This document shows positions 8,053 to 15,500 of a stretch of DNA of 23,103 nt, in pieces. Source of the DNA: Allorhizocola sp044869915 (GTDB taxonomy: Bacteria > Actinomycetota > Actinomycetes > Mycobacteriales > Micromonosporaceae); assembly GCA_044869915.1 (NCBI GenBank), contig JBIOYB010000295.1:1-23103 (forward strand). The letters are read 5' to 3'. The notes beneath the pieces were generated by a model, which did no database searches, was not told where the DNA came from, and saw only the letters and a list, made by a program, of their open reading frames with translations. Each line of letters starts with the position of its first letter. Within the stretch, counting starts at the first letter, position 1. Both the position numbers and the translations under genes were made by a program.

Positions 8053-8771
8053 ACCTGCAGGGCAACGTCACCACCGGGCTCGAGCGGGTGGGCGACACCC
8101 TGCGCCGCCCGGCCGGTCCGTGGACAGACTCGGTCGACGCGCTCCTCGCGCACCTGCACGACGCCGGGTTCGAGGGTGCGCCAAGGCCCCTGGGGCGCGA
8201 CGCGCAGGGCCGGCAGGTGCTGGAGTTCGTGCCGGGGGAGACCGGCGACGAACGCGGGACCTACTCCCCGGCCGAGCTGGAGTCGATCGGTCGGATGCTC
8301 GCGGACCTGCACGCGGCGCTGGCGACCTTCACCCCGCCCGCCACCGCACACTGGAACGTCGTCATCCCGCCCGACCACCACCCAGAGCTGCTGTGCCACA
8401 ACGATGTCGCCCCGTGGAACCTGGTGCGTTCGCCGCGCGGCTGGGTGCTCATCGACTGGGACAACGCCGGGCCGAGCTCGCGCCTGTGGGACCTGGCCTA
8501 TTCGGCGCAGAGCATGTGCGGGCTGCGCGCCGACCGGCCCGTGCCCGAGTCGGTGTCGCGATTGGACGCGTTCCTCGGCGGCTACGGGCTGCCATCGCAG
8601 TCGCGGCCCGCGCTCGCGGTCACGCTGGGCCGGCGGGCGCGTGCGATGCACGACATGCTGAGCGCCTCGCGTGATCGCCAACCGTGGGCACGCATCTTCG
8701 CCGAGGACGGGCCATACTGGCGCGCGACCGCCGACCACCTCGACGCCCACGCCGCCGACTGGGCCGGTTAG
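8049..8771 (+). CDS. Aminoglycoside phosphotransferase (APH) family protein
   Basis: The APH/choline-kinase catalytic core is clear: the Brenner loop CHNDVAPWNLV (catalytic Asp) and the metal-binding IDWDNAGP, followed by a WDLAYSAQ helix. The N-terminal lobe is compact, with RRPAGPWTDSVDALLAHL then GRQVLEFVPGE as the hinge-like segment. At 240 residues it is at the short end of the family. Most members phosphorylate small hydroxylated metabolites, and resistance cannot be inferred. It overlaps the HEAT-like gene by 4 nt and converges with the lasso B2 gene 80 nt downstream. Confidence 0.85.
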   Translation: MNLQGNVTTGLERVGDTLRRPAGPWTDSVDALLAHLHDAGFEGAPRPLGRDAQGRQVLEFVPGETGDERGTYSPAELESIGRMLADLHAALATFTPPATAHWNVVIPPDHHPELLCHNDVAPWNLVRSPRGWVLIDWDNAGPSSRLWDLAYSAQSMCGLRADRPVPESVSRLDAFLGGYGLPSQSRPALAVTLGRRARAMHDMLSASRDRQPWARIFAEDGPYWRATADHLDAHAADWAG

Positions 8772-8833
8772 GCGAGCAACCAGGCGCAAAGCAGATCTGT
8801 GCCTCACCCGGCTGACGACACACGGTCATGCAA

Positions 8834-8885
8834 CGGGCTCGGCTGAAACCGTTATGAACCGGGCTCGGCTGAAACCGTGATGAGC
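8834..8885. repeat. 26-bp tandem duplication at the 3' end of lasso B2
   Basis: Two adjacent 26-bp copies (8834-8859 and 8860-8885) match at 24 of 26 positions; each contains CGGGCTCGGCTGAAACCGT. The copy boundary supplies the present TAA stop of the minus-strand B2 gene. Confidence 0.85.
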
Positions 8886-9280
8886 CGAGCAAAGTAACCG
8901 TCCGGGAACGGTTCGTCCACCGGGCGTCCCTCGGCCTCCACCCACGCGTGCAAGGCGATTGGCGGGTACAGGCGTGGCCCGACACACCACGTGGGCCACG
9001 TGCCGCGCATCCGGCACAGCAGGGCCGTGGCCAGCGATCTCGGCAGGCAGCCCTCGGTGTTGAGGCACGCCAGGCTCACATACAGTACGGCGTCGCGCGC
9101 CCGCTTGGCCTCGTCGTAGCCGGCGGGCCGCGCGCCCCGGCGCAGCAGCGCGAGCACCGCGCGGATCCTGCGCGGCGGCATGACGGCGAGCAGGTGGGCG
9201 AGCCACACCGCGCCACGGGCAGCCATGCGCACTGTCGCGATCGGACGGTCCGGACGCTCCAATGCGGACAGCATGCTCAT
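8852..9280 (-). CDS. Lasso peptide leader peptidase, B2 protein (transglutaminase-like cysteine protease)
   Basis: 142 residues, the usual size for a stand-alone actinobacterial B2. Family signatures are MPPRRIRAVLALLRRGARPA near the N-terminus, then the catalytic Cys78 in GCLPRSLATALLCRMRG, TWPTWCVGPRLYP, and the catalytic His111 in HAWVEAEGRPVDE with a nearby Asp. In lasso biosynthesis B2 cleaves the precursor leader delivered by the B1/RRE protein, before the cyclase closes the ring. The start at ATG 9280 (or ATG 9274) follows GCGGAGG. The stop lies at the join of a 26-bp duplication; before it the protein would have ended AEPVA rather than AEPGS. The precursor lies 181 bp upstream. No cyclase gene is present in the window. 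Confidence 0.92.
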   Translation of the reverse strand: MSMLSALERPDRPIATVRMAARGAVWLAHLLAVMPPRRIRAVLALLRRGARPAGYDEAKRARDAVLYVSLACLNTEGCLPRSLATALLCRMRGTWPTWCVGPRLYPPIALHAWVEAEGRPVDEPFPDGYFARLITVSAEPGS

Positions 9281-9369
9281 GCCGGCACCTCCGCAAAGCT
9301 CCCGGGTCGCTTCGCTTCGGCATGAGCGAATCCCAATCTCGTGATGCCCTCAGGCAAGCCCTCGGTCAT
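9277..9369 (-). other. Short ORF between lasso remnants, overlapping the B2 start
   Basis: A 30-codon ORF starts at an ATGA overlap with the end of the 26-codon ORF and stops at another ATGA overlap with the B2 start. Its peptide (starting MTEGLPEGITRLG) has no recognisable domain. The two 4-nt overlaps resemble operon junctions, but chance or a decay product is equally possible. Confidence 0.3.
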
Positions 9370-9446
9370 GGTGTCACCGTCACCAGGCGTGCGTCCCGCA
9401 GGCCTTCCGGCAGGACGAAGAAGAACGGTTCGGGCCACGCGTCCAT
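9366..9446 (-). pseudogene. 26-codon chimeric remnant where cyclase and B1 would lie
   Basis: This ORF begins 15 nt after the precursor stop, where the cyclase gene begins in typical A-C-B1-B2 clusters. Its start contains PFFFVLPEG, which recalls the FxVLPD opening of lasso cyclases. Its end, GLRDARLVTVTP, recalls the last helix of RRE/B1 proteins. The simplest reading is a deletion joining the first codons of C to the last codons of B1. The similarity is short and from memory of the families, so it is an inference. Confidence 0.3.
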
Positions 9447-9461
9447 CGCTGACGGGCCCGG

Positions 9462-9587
9462 CTACAGGATGTTGCCGTGCGACAGTAGGTCGGGGGTCCC
9501 GTTGCTGAGCAATCCGGTGACCTTGCGGAACGTGCCGAGCCGCGCGAGAGCGGGGGCCTGGTAGGTCTTCTTGGGTTTCCTGTTCAC
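9462..9587 (-). CDS. Lasso peptide precursor (A), 41 aa
   Basis: The GTG start has a near-perfect ribosome binding site (AAGGAGG, 5 nt spacing). The leader contains YQAPALARLGTFRKVTG, matching the actinobacterial lasso leader pattern YxxPxLxxxGxxxxxTx at every fixed position. The Thr is thus at -2, placing cleavage after the Gly. The predicted core is LLSNGTPDLLSHGNIL (16 residues): Leu1 amine and Asp8 side chain can form an eight-residue macrolactam, leaving tail LLSHGNIL. It has no Cys, so it would be class II. Leu-Leu at the N-terminus with Asp8 recalls citrulassin, but the remaining sequence differs. If cleavage were one residue earlier, Gly1-Asp9 would form the ring. B2 lies downstream; cyclase and intact B1 are absent. 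Confidence 0.9.
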   Translation of the reverse strand: MNRKPKKTYQAPALARLGTFRKVTGLLSNGTPDLLSHGNIL

Positions 9588-9662
9588 CTTTTCCTCCTTC
9601 TGGTTGCGGTCTGACGACCGGTTGGGATCACCCCCTTCCCGCGCCTATGGTCCTTAAACAAT

Positions 9663-10487
9663 TCACTCATGTGCACTCCCGTTTGCCAGCCAACCGAGGA
9701 TCAGTTTGCCCAGCGGCTCGCCCGCGCGTACCCACTTGAAGTGGTCGAGGTCCACGCCGGCCGTCTCGGTGGTGAGGTGTTCGCGGCGCAGGGTCGCCGA
9801 CGAGAGCTTCGCGAGGGTGAAGTCCATGGTGGGCGCCGGCGTGTACTGATCGTTGTCGACGCTCACGGCCAGCACGGGCAGCGCGACGCCGCCCAGCCGC
9901 TCCTCCACGCCCAGGTGCGGCGGGAACTGGCCCGTGCGGCCCGTGTGCCCCCAGTCGCGCATCACCCGGCGCGCCTGGCGCCCGCCGAAGCCCCAACCCG
10001 GCCAGTGGCCCAGCAGCGCGCTGGTCCACGCGATGGCCTGGGTGAAGCCGAGCACGCCCAGCGACTGGCGGCCGTAGGTGCGCCAGTAGGGCAGGCCCAC
10101 CGCGATCAGGATCAGGCCGTCGACCCCGGCCGTGGTCTGGGCCAGGTGCATCATCGCGGCCTGCCCGCCGAGCGAGTGTCCAAGCAGGACGGTGCGTCGG
10201 TGTTCGCGCTGCGCCGCCAGGGCGTGCAGGACGGCTTCGACGTCGTCGGCTATCTGCCGGTACCCATATGAGCTAGATCTTGAAGGTTTTGGCGAACTGT
10301 CACCGGTGCCGCGCAGATCGGCGACCGCGACGGCCAGGCCCGCGTCGTTGAGCGCGGCGGCGAAGCGGTTGTAGTAGCCCGCGGGCACGCCCATGGCCGG
10401 CAGGATCACGATGAGGGTGTCGGCTTCTTCCCGGTCGAACACGTTCACGGCCAGCCGGTCGGCGCCGCGCTCCACGCTAAGCTGCAT
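9663..10487 (-). CDS. Alpha/beta hydrolase
   Basis: 274 residues with the S33/lysophospholipase-like alpha/beta-hydrolase layout. An oxyanion region is followed by ADLRGTGDSS, the nucleophile elbow GHSLGGQAA (Ser), an acid candidate in VSVDNDQYTP, and the catalytic His in DLDHFKW. The substrate is unknown. The ATG at 10487 is preceded by TAACCT (10500-10495) 7 nt upstream and no ribosome binding site, so it may have its own leaderless transcript. It lies only 10 nt after the nucleotidyltransferase gene. The lasso precursor follows after 75 nt. It does not have the beta-propeller architecture of known lasso isopeptidases. An AT-rich patch at about 10262-10305 encodes PKPSRSSSY with codons rare for this genome. 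Confidence 0.85.
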   Translation of the reverse strand: MQLSVERGADRLAVNVFDREEADTLIVILPAMGVPAGYYNRFAAALNDAGLAVAVADLRGTGDSSPKPSRSSSYGYRQIADDVEAVLHALAAQREHRRTVLLGHSLGGQAAMMHLAQTTAGVDGLILIAVGLPYWRTYGRQSLGVLGFTQAIAWTSALLGHWPGWGFGGRQARRVMRDWGHTGRTGQFPPHLGVEERLGGVALPVLAVSVDNDQYTPAPTMDFTLAKLSSATLRREHLTTETAGVDLDHFKWVRAGEPLGKLILGWLANGSAHE

Positions 10488-10497
10488 GGGACCCAGG

Positions 10498-11328
10498 TTA
10501 CGTGCGAGTAACCGTCATGTCCGACCCCACCCTTACGCTGTCGGCCAGGACCTCATCGCGGGCCACGCGCGCGCCGGGCCACAGCACGCAGCGGGTGACT
10601 CTGCCATGCACCTGCGAGCCCACGCCGAGCACGCTCTGCTGGGCCGTGCCGGTGATGACGGCGTCGCCCGCGATGAGGTTCGCGCCCGCGCCCGCCTGCA
10701 TCACGGCGTGCATGTTGGCTTCCAGATAGCTTTGGGGGGTGCCGATGTCGAAGTAGACACCGTCGATGGGCAATGCCTCGAGCCGGCCCGCCCGCTCGGC
10801 CGGCCGCCACACCTCCAGCACCAGGTGGCCATACTCGGGCTTCAGCGCGGCCGCGTCCTCGGCCGGCAGCAGCGACGCCCCGGCAAAGGCCAGCCCGGCC
10901 GCGCCAAACGGCGCGTGACCGTCGTCGGCCCGGTGCCCGGCCAGGCGCACGGTCTTGCCGTCCCAGCCGTCGAGCAGCGCGGTCAGTGGGTCGGTGCAGT
11001 AGGCGTCGGCGTTGATCGCGAGCACCGCCCGGCCGTCGATCCAGTCCCTGAGCCGCCCGATGGCGCCGGCCGTGCCCAGTGGATCGTCCTCAATGGACAG
11101 ATGCGCGCTGCCGCCGACGTGGCCGACCATCTGATCGAGGTGGTGATGGGCGTTGACCGCCAACCGGTCCGGGCCGGTGAAGCCCGCGGCGGCCAGGCGG
11201 GCCAGCGCCCGGTCGAGCAGCGGCACGTTGCCCACGGGCACGAGCGCCTTCGGCACCAGTGTCGTGAGTGGACGCAGGCGCGTGCCCAGGCCCGCAGCGA
11301 GCACGACCGCGCAGATGCCGTCTTTCAC
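10498..11328 (-). CDS. Sugar-1-phosphate nucleotidyltransferase (NDP-sugar pyrophosphorylase family)
   Basis: The N-terminal signature LAAGLGTRLRPLT with VPKALVPVGNVPLL is diagnostic for NTP transferases making NDP-sugars. AINADAYCTDP carries the metal-binding Asp, and VYFDIGTPQSYLEAN is typical of the GlmU/MurU/ManC-like fold. A short C-terminal section with VITGTAQQSVLGVGSQV looks like a left-handed beta-helix start. It would activate a sugar-1-phosphate with UTP or GTP; the exact sugar cannot be read from sequence. The GTG start overlaps the Nudix stop by 4 nt (GTGA), so the two are translationally coupled. Length is 276 residues from this start; the upstream in-frame extension is Nudix-gene shadow. 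Confidence 0.87.
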   Translation of the reverse strand: MKDGICAVVLAAGLGTRLRPLTTLVPKALVPVGNVPLLDRALARLAAAGFTGPDRLAVNAHHHLDQMVGHVGGSAHLSIEDDPLGTAGAIGRLRDWIDGRAVLAINADAYCTDPLTALLDGWDGKTVRLAGHRADDGHAPFGAAGLAFAGASLLPAEDAAALKPEYGHLVLEVWRPAERAGRLEALPIDGVYFDIGTPQSYLEANMHAVMQAGAGANLIAGDAVITGTAQQSVLGVGSQVHGRVTRCVLWPGARVARDEVLADSVRVGSDMTVTRT

Positions 11329-11849
11329 GCCTCCGGCCCGATCCCAAAGTTGCCCAGCAGCCGGGCCGTGGCCGGGGTCAGCTTGGGCAGCTCGTCGATC
11401 CGGTGCCAGGCCGCCTCCCACACCTCGGCGCCGTCGACGGACAGCTCGGTCGTGGCCGCCGGCACGCGTGCCGTAAACACCATGTCCACCCAGCGCCCCT
11501 TCGTGTGTACGACGGCATTGGGCACGGCCGGCTCCAGCTGCTCCAGCAGCACGCCCGTCTCCTCGTGCGCCTCGCGCCGCGCGCCCTCGATCGGGGTCTC
11601 GCCCTTTTGCAGCAGGCCGGCCGGCAGCGTCCACCCCCGGCCGGGCGGCTGGCGCAGCAGCAGGATCCGGCCCGGGTCGTCGGCGTCGGCGTCGGCGTCG
11701 GCGTCGAACATGAGCACCACCGCGCCCAGGACATATTTGTGCAGCACCAGCTTGACCAGCCGGGAGCGCCACTTTATCGGGATCCGGTAAAACACGCCGT
11801 AGGCGAACGACACGGCTCGCGTGCGCAAGGGTGAACGGCGTCGGATCAT
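11325..11849 (-). CDS. Nudix hydrolase
   Basis: The Nudix box is complete: GLLQKGETPIEGARREAHEETGV (GX5EX7REUXEEXGU), which binds Mg2+ and cleaves nucleoside diphosphate-X substrates. About 45 basic residues precede the Nudix fold. A run of (Asp-Ala) repeats from a TCGGCG microsatellite (11677-11706) lies in a loop before the box. The ATG at 11849 sits 6 nt after a -10 hexamer TAGCCT (11861-11856), suggesting a leaderless message that would also carry the coupled nucleotidyltransferase. The pairing with an NDP-sugar synthesising enzyme suggests nucleotide-sugar metabolism or clean-up, by inference. Confidence 0.9.
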   Translation of the reverse strand: MIRRRSPLRTRAVSFAYGVFYRIPIKWRSRLVKLVLHKYVLGAVVLMFDADADADADDPGRILLLRQPPGRGWTLPAGLLQKGETPIEGARREAHEETGVLLEQLEPAVPNAVVHTKGRWVDMVFTARVPAATTELSVDGAEVWEAAWHRIDELPKLTPATARLLGNFGIGPEA

Positions 11850-11877
11850 CCTGCCAGGCTAGCGTGCGCGCCCAACA

Positions 11878-11910
11878 GCCCCGCCGGCCGCACATCGCGG
11901 CCGGCGGGGC
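11878..11910. terminator. Hairpin terminator between Nudix promoter and secreted protein gene
   Basis: Perfect 14-bp arms (11878-11891 GCCCCGCCGGCCGC and 11897-11910 GCGGCCGGCGGGGC) with a 5-nt loop lie 20 nt past the stop of the minus-strand secreted gene. There is no long U-tract. It would insulate that gene from the Nudix operon. Confidence 0.7.
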
Positions 11911-11930
11911 GTGGTATCACTCGGCCCGCG

Positions 11931-12446
11931 TCAGCAGGTGATAGTGGAGACTCCGGACGTCTTGCCGATCCTGCCGCTGGGCGGTGTGTAGCCCGCGGGG
12001 AAGACGACGAAGGCGTCGGCGACTCCATACCATGGACCGGCGAGACACGACGGGTAGTAGGGCACGGTGGTCACGTTTTTTGTGCCGAACCCGGTGCGGC
12101 TGTCGGCAAACAGCGGGATTCCCTGGTAGATGTAGTAGAGCGTCGTGGTGTGCCGGATGCTGCTGACCGGCGCGGTGCAGTTGGTAAACCCGGTCACCTC
12201 CACCTGGGATATCCCGGCAAACGTCACCAGCGTCGGGTTACCGATGTCGATTGTGCACGTGATGACGGACTGAGTGCCCACACCGGATGAACGGTAGGCG
12301 GTGAGGGTGAGGGTCGTGGTCGGTTCCTTGGCCCCCGCGACGGCTGCGCTGGCCGGGCTTGCGTTGACGACGAGACCCACCAGTGCCGACGCCGTTACGG
12401 CGAGCAGCGCGAGCAGGCGTGCGATCCTCGGGTGCCGAAAGTTCAT
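11931..12446 (-). CDS. Small secreted protein with four cysteines, function unknown
   Basis: 171 residues from ATG 12446, with ribosome binding site GAGGAG about 5 nt upstream. The N-terminus is a Sec signal peptide: basic MNFRHPRIARL, hydrophobic core LLALLAVTASALVGLVV, and cleavage site near ASPASA-A. The mature part is Thr/Ser/Val/Tyr-rich, beta-like, with exactly four Cys (VITCTID, FTNCTAP, YPSCLAG, STITC at the C-terminus), consistent with two disulfides. No family is recognised. It is transcribed divergently from the SARP/NB-ARC/TPR gene, 133 bp away, and has a strong hairpin downstream, so it is monocistronic. Confidence 0.85.
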   Translation of the reverse strand: MNFRHPRIARLLALLAVTASALVGLVVNASPASAAVAGAKEPTTTLTLTAYRSSGVGTQSVITCTIDIGNPTLVTFAGISQVEVTGFTNCTAPVSSIRHTTTLYYIYQGIPLFADSRTGFGTKNVTTVPYYPSCLAGPWYGVADAFVVFPAGYTPPSGRIGKTSGVSTITC

Positions 12447-12505
12447 TGAAGCTCCTCTTCTGTCGAGCACATGCCCACGAGCGTGCGGCGGGAGCGTCGC
12501 CAGAA

Positions 12506-12540
12506 TGTCGACAATTTGTTGACATGCGCGGGTATTGTCG
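12506..12540. promoter_or_regulatory. Inverted repeats in the divergent promoter region
   Basis: Perfect 7-bp arms CGACAAT (12509-12515) and ATTGTCG (12534-12540) are separated by 18 bp. A second, tighter repeat TGTCGACA-ATT(T)-GTTGACA starts at 12506 and includes a TTGACA -35-like hexamer at 12519-12524. No convincing -10 sits at 17 bp. An operator for the divergent pair is plausible but unproven. Confidence 0.4.
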
Positions 12541-12579
12541 GTCGCTTGGGGGAAGACATGTCGATATATGGGGGGCGTC

Positions 12580-15500
12580 ATGGAGCTTCGCGTGCTGGGT
12601 CCCGTGGAGGTCCACGCCGGGGGGCACATGTTCGCGGCCGGCAGGCCGCAGCAGGCGGTGGTGCTCGCGGCCCTGATCGCGGACGTCGGGCGGCCGGTGC
12701 CGGTGGACAGCCTGGTGGACCGGGTCTGGGGCGAGATGCCTCCGGAGCGGGCGCGCCGGCTCCTGCAGACGCACATCGCCCGGACACGCAAGGTGCTCGA
12801 AGACGCCCGCGCGCACGACGGCGACCGGGCATCGGTCACGCGCCGGGGTGGCAGCTATGTGCTCGACGCGCGGCCGGAATCCGTTGACCTGAACCGGTTC
12901 CGGGGCCTCGTCGCGCAGGCCGGCACGCCCAACCTCCCCGCGGCCGGCCGGGCCGTTCTGCTGCGCGAGGCGCTCGGCCTGTGGCGCGGGGAGCCGATGG
13001 CGGGACTGTCCGGTCAATGGGTGGAACAGACCCGGCACCTCTGGCGCCAGCAAAGACTCCACGCCCTGCTGGAGTGGGCCCAAGCCGAAACCTGGGACGG
13101 CGATCCCACGGCGGTGATCGAGCAGCTGACCCCGGAGCTGACCGAGCACCCGCTCGCGGAGCCGATAGCCGTGGCGTTGATGCACGCCTTTTACGCCGCC
13201 GGGCGCAGCGCCGAAGCGCTGGACTGCTATGCCACGGTGCGCCGCCGGCTCGCCGAGGAGCTCGGCACCGATCCCGGGCCGCAGCTGCGTGCGGCGCACC
13301 AAGCGATCCTGCGAGGCGAGGCCGGCCGTCCCGCGACAGCCGCGCCCGTCGCGCCCGTCCCGCGCGCGGCGATGCGGCCACCCGCGCTGTTGCCCGCCGA
13401 CGTCGCCGGATTCACCGGCCGCGACGCCGAGCTCGGCCGGCTGGATCTGCTCCTATCCGGGGAGCAAGCAGTGGTGATCTCCGCGGTGTCGGGCATGGCC
13501 GGCGTGGGAAAGACGGCCCTGGCCGTGCACTGGGCGCATCGCGCGCGGGACCGCTTCCCGGACGGGCAGCTCTACCTCAACCTGCGCGGCTACGACCCGG
13601 ATCGGCCGGTCACCGCGGCGGAGGCGCTGGCGCTGTTCCTGGAGGCGCTCGGCGTGGCCCCGTCGGACCTTACGTCCGGAGTGGACGAACGGGCGGCGCG
13701 CTACCGCACCGAGGTCGCCGGGCGACGGCTGCTGATCGTGCTCGACAACGCCTCCACGGTGGAGCAGCTGCGCCCGTTGCTGCCCGGGACGGGACCGTGC
13801 GCGGTGCTGGTCACCAGCCGGGACAGCCTGGCCGGGCTGGTCGCGGTGCACGGAGCCCACCGCATCGACCTCGACGTGCTCCCCGCGATCGAGGCTTACA
13901 CGTTGCTGCGCAAGCAGATCGGCGCCCGCGCCGAGGTGGAGCCCGAGGCCGTCACCGCTCTGGTCGAGCGGTGCGCCCGCCTGCCGCTGGCGCTGCGGGT
14001 CGCCGCGGAGCTGGCGCTCTCCCGGCCCGAAACGCCGCTTGCCGATCTGGCGGACGAGCTGGCAGACGAGCAGCGGCGGCTGGACCTGCTCGACGCCGGT
14101 GGCGATCCCCGGGCCGCCGTGACAGCCGCGTTCTCCTGGTCTCTCCAGCACCTGCCGCCGGACGCCCGGAGCATGTTCGTCCTGCTGGGACTGCACCCCG
14201 GCCCCGATATCGACAGCCATGCCGCCGCCGCCCTGGCCGGTGCGGGCGTTGAGCCGGCCCGGCACGCGTTGAGCAGGCTCGTGCGCGCCCACCTGATCCA
14301 CCACACCGGCCGCGACCGGGTCGGCATGCACGACCTGTTGCGCGCCTACGCCGCGAGTCTCGCCGCCGGCGAGATCCCGGACGAGGAGGGCAGGGCGTCG
14401 GCGGATCGTCTCTTCGACCACTACCTCGTTGTCGCGGCGGCAGCCACACGCCTGCTCTACCCCAATCTCTACCCCGACGCGCCACAACCGCCCGATGGTC
14501 CGGCGTCCCCCGCGACCGTGAAGCTGGCCGACGTGGACGCCGCACGGCGCTGGCTCGACACCGAACGCTCCTGCCTTGCCGCGGTCGCGGCGCACACCGC
14601 GATGCACGGCCGGCCCGCCCACACCGTGCGGCTCTCGGCCATCCTGTTCCGCTATCTGGACGGCGGCCACCGCACCGAGGCGCTGACCATCCACACCCAC
14701 GCCTACCACGCCGCCCAGCAGATCGCCGACGTCGCCGGGCAGGCACACGCCGCCCGGCTGCTCGGCGACGCCCATCTGATGATGCGCGACCCCGGCCCGG
14801 CCACCGAATACCACCGGCGGGCGCTCGCGCTGTTTCGCCAGACCGGGGACCTCGCCGGGCAAGCCGCGGCGCTCAACGGGCTGGGCCGCGACGAGCAGGT
14901 GCGGGGCCGGTACGGTCAAGCCATCGGATACCACCGGCGTGCCATGGCCCTGTTCGGGCAGGCCGGCGACTACACCGGCCAGGCGCGCACCTACAACAAG
15001 CTCGGAGCCATCGCTGTCCGGCGGGGCCAATTCCAGTCCGCCGCAACACATTTCAGGCACGCGCTGGCAGCCTTCCGGCGGGCCGCCGACATCGACCGGA
15101 CCGGCGAAGCGAGCGCCTTGAACAACCTCGGCCTTGCCCTGCTGCGGCTTGACCGCTACGAGGAGGCCACCACCCACCTCGACCAAGGGCTGTCTCTGTG
15201 CCGTCGCCTGGGCAACGTGCACGGTGAGGCGGCGGCGCTCGACAACCTTGGCGCCGTCCACAACCGCCTGGGCCGGACGCAACTGGCTATCGAATACCAC
15301 AGCAAGGCATTCGCGCTCTTCGCCACGATCGGTGAGCACGACGGCCAAGCCTGGGCGCTCAACGGGCTGGGGGAGGCCGCCTGCGCCGCGGGCCAACCGG
15401 TGCGGGCCGCCGCCCAGCACCGGGCGGCGCTCGCCGTGGCCACCGAGACCGGCGCCACAGACCAGCGGGCTCGCGCGCACGCCGGGCTCGGCCAAGCCCT

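Noticed and set aside
8049..8771. Antibiotic resistance gene (aminoglycoside phosphotransferase)
   Set aside because: The APH fold covers many metabolite kinases; nothing in the sequence or context indicates aminoglycoside resistance.
8826..9323. 165-codon minus-strand ORF overlapping lasso B2 in another frame
   Set aside because: Its apparent similarity at the end (ITVSAEP) comes from the 26-bp duplication read out of phase; the rest is Arg/Ala-rich shadow.
9663..10487. Alpha/beta hydrolase as a dedicated lasso isopeptidase
   Set aside because: Known lasso isopeptidases are larger prolyl-oligopeptidase-like enzymes with a beta-propeller; this one is 274 residues and may have its own start signal. 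Proximity is not enough.
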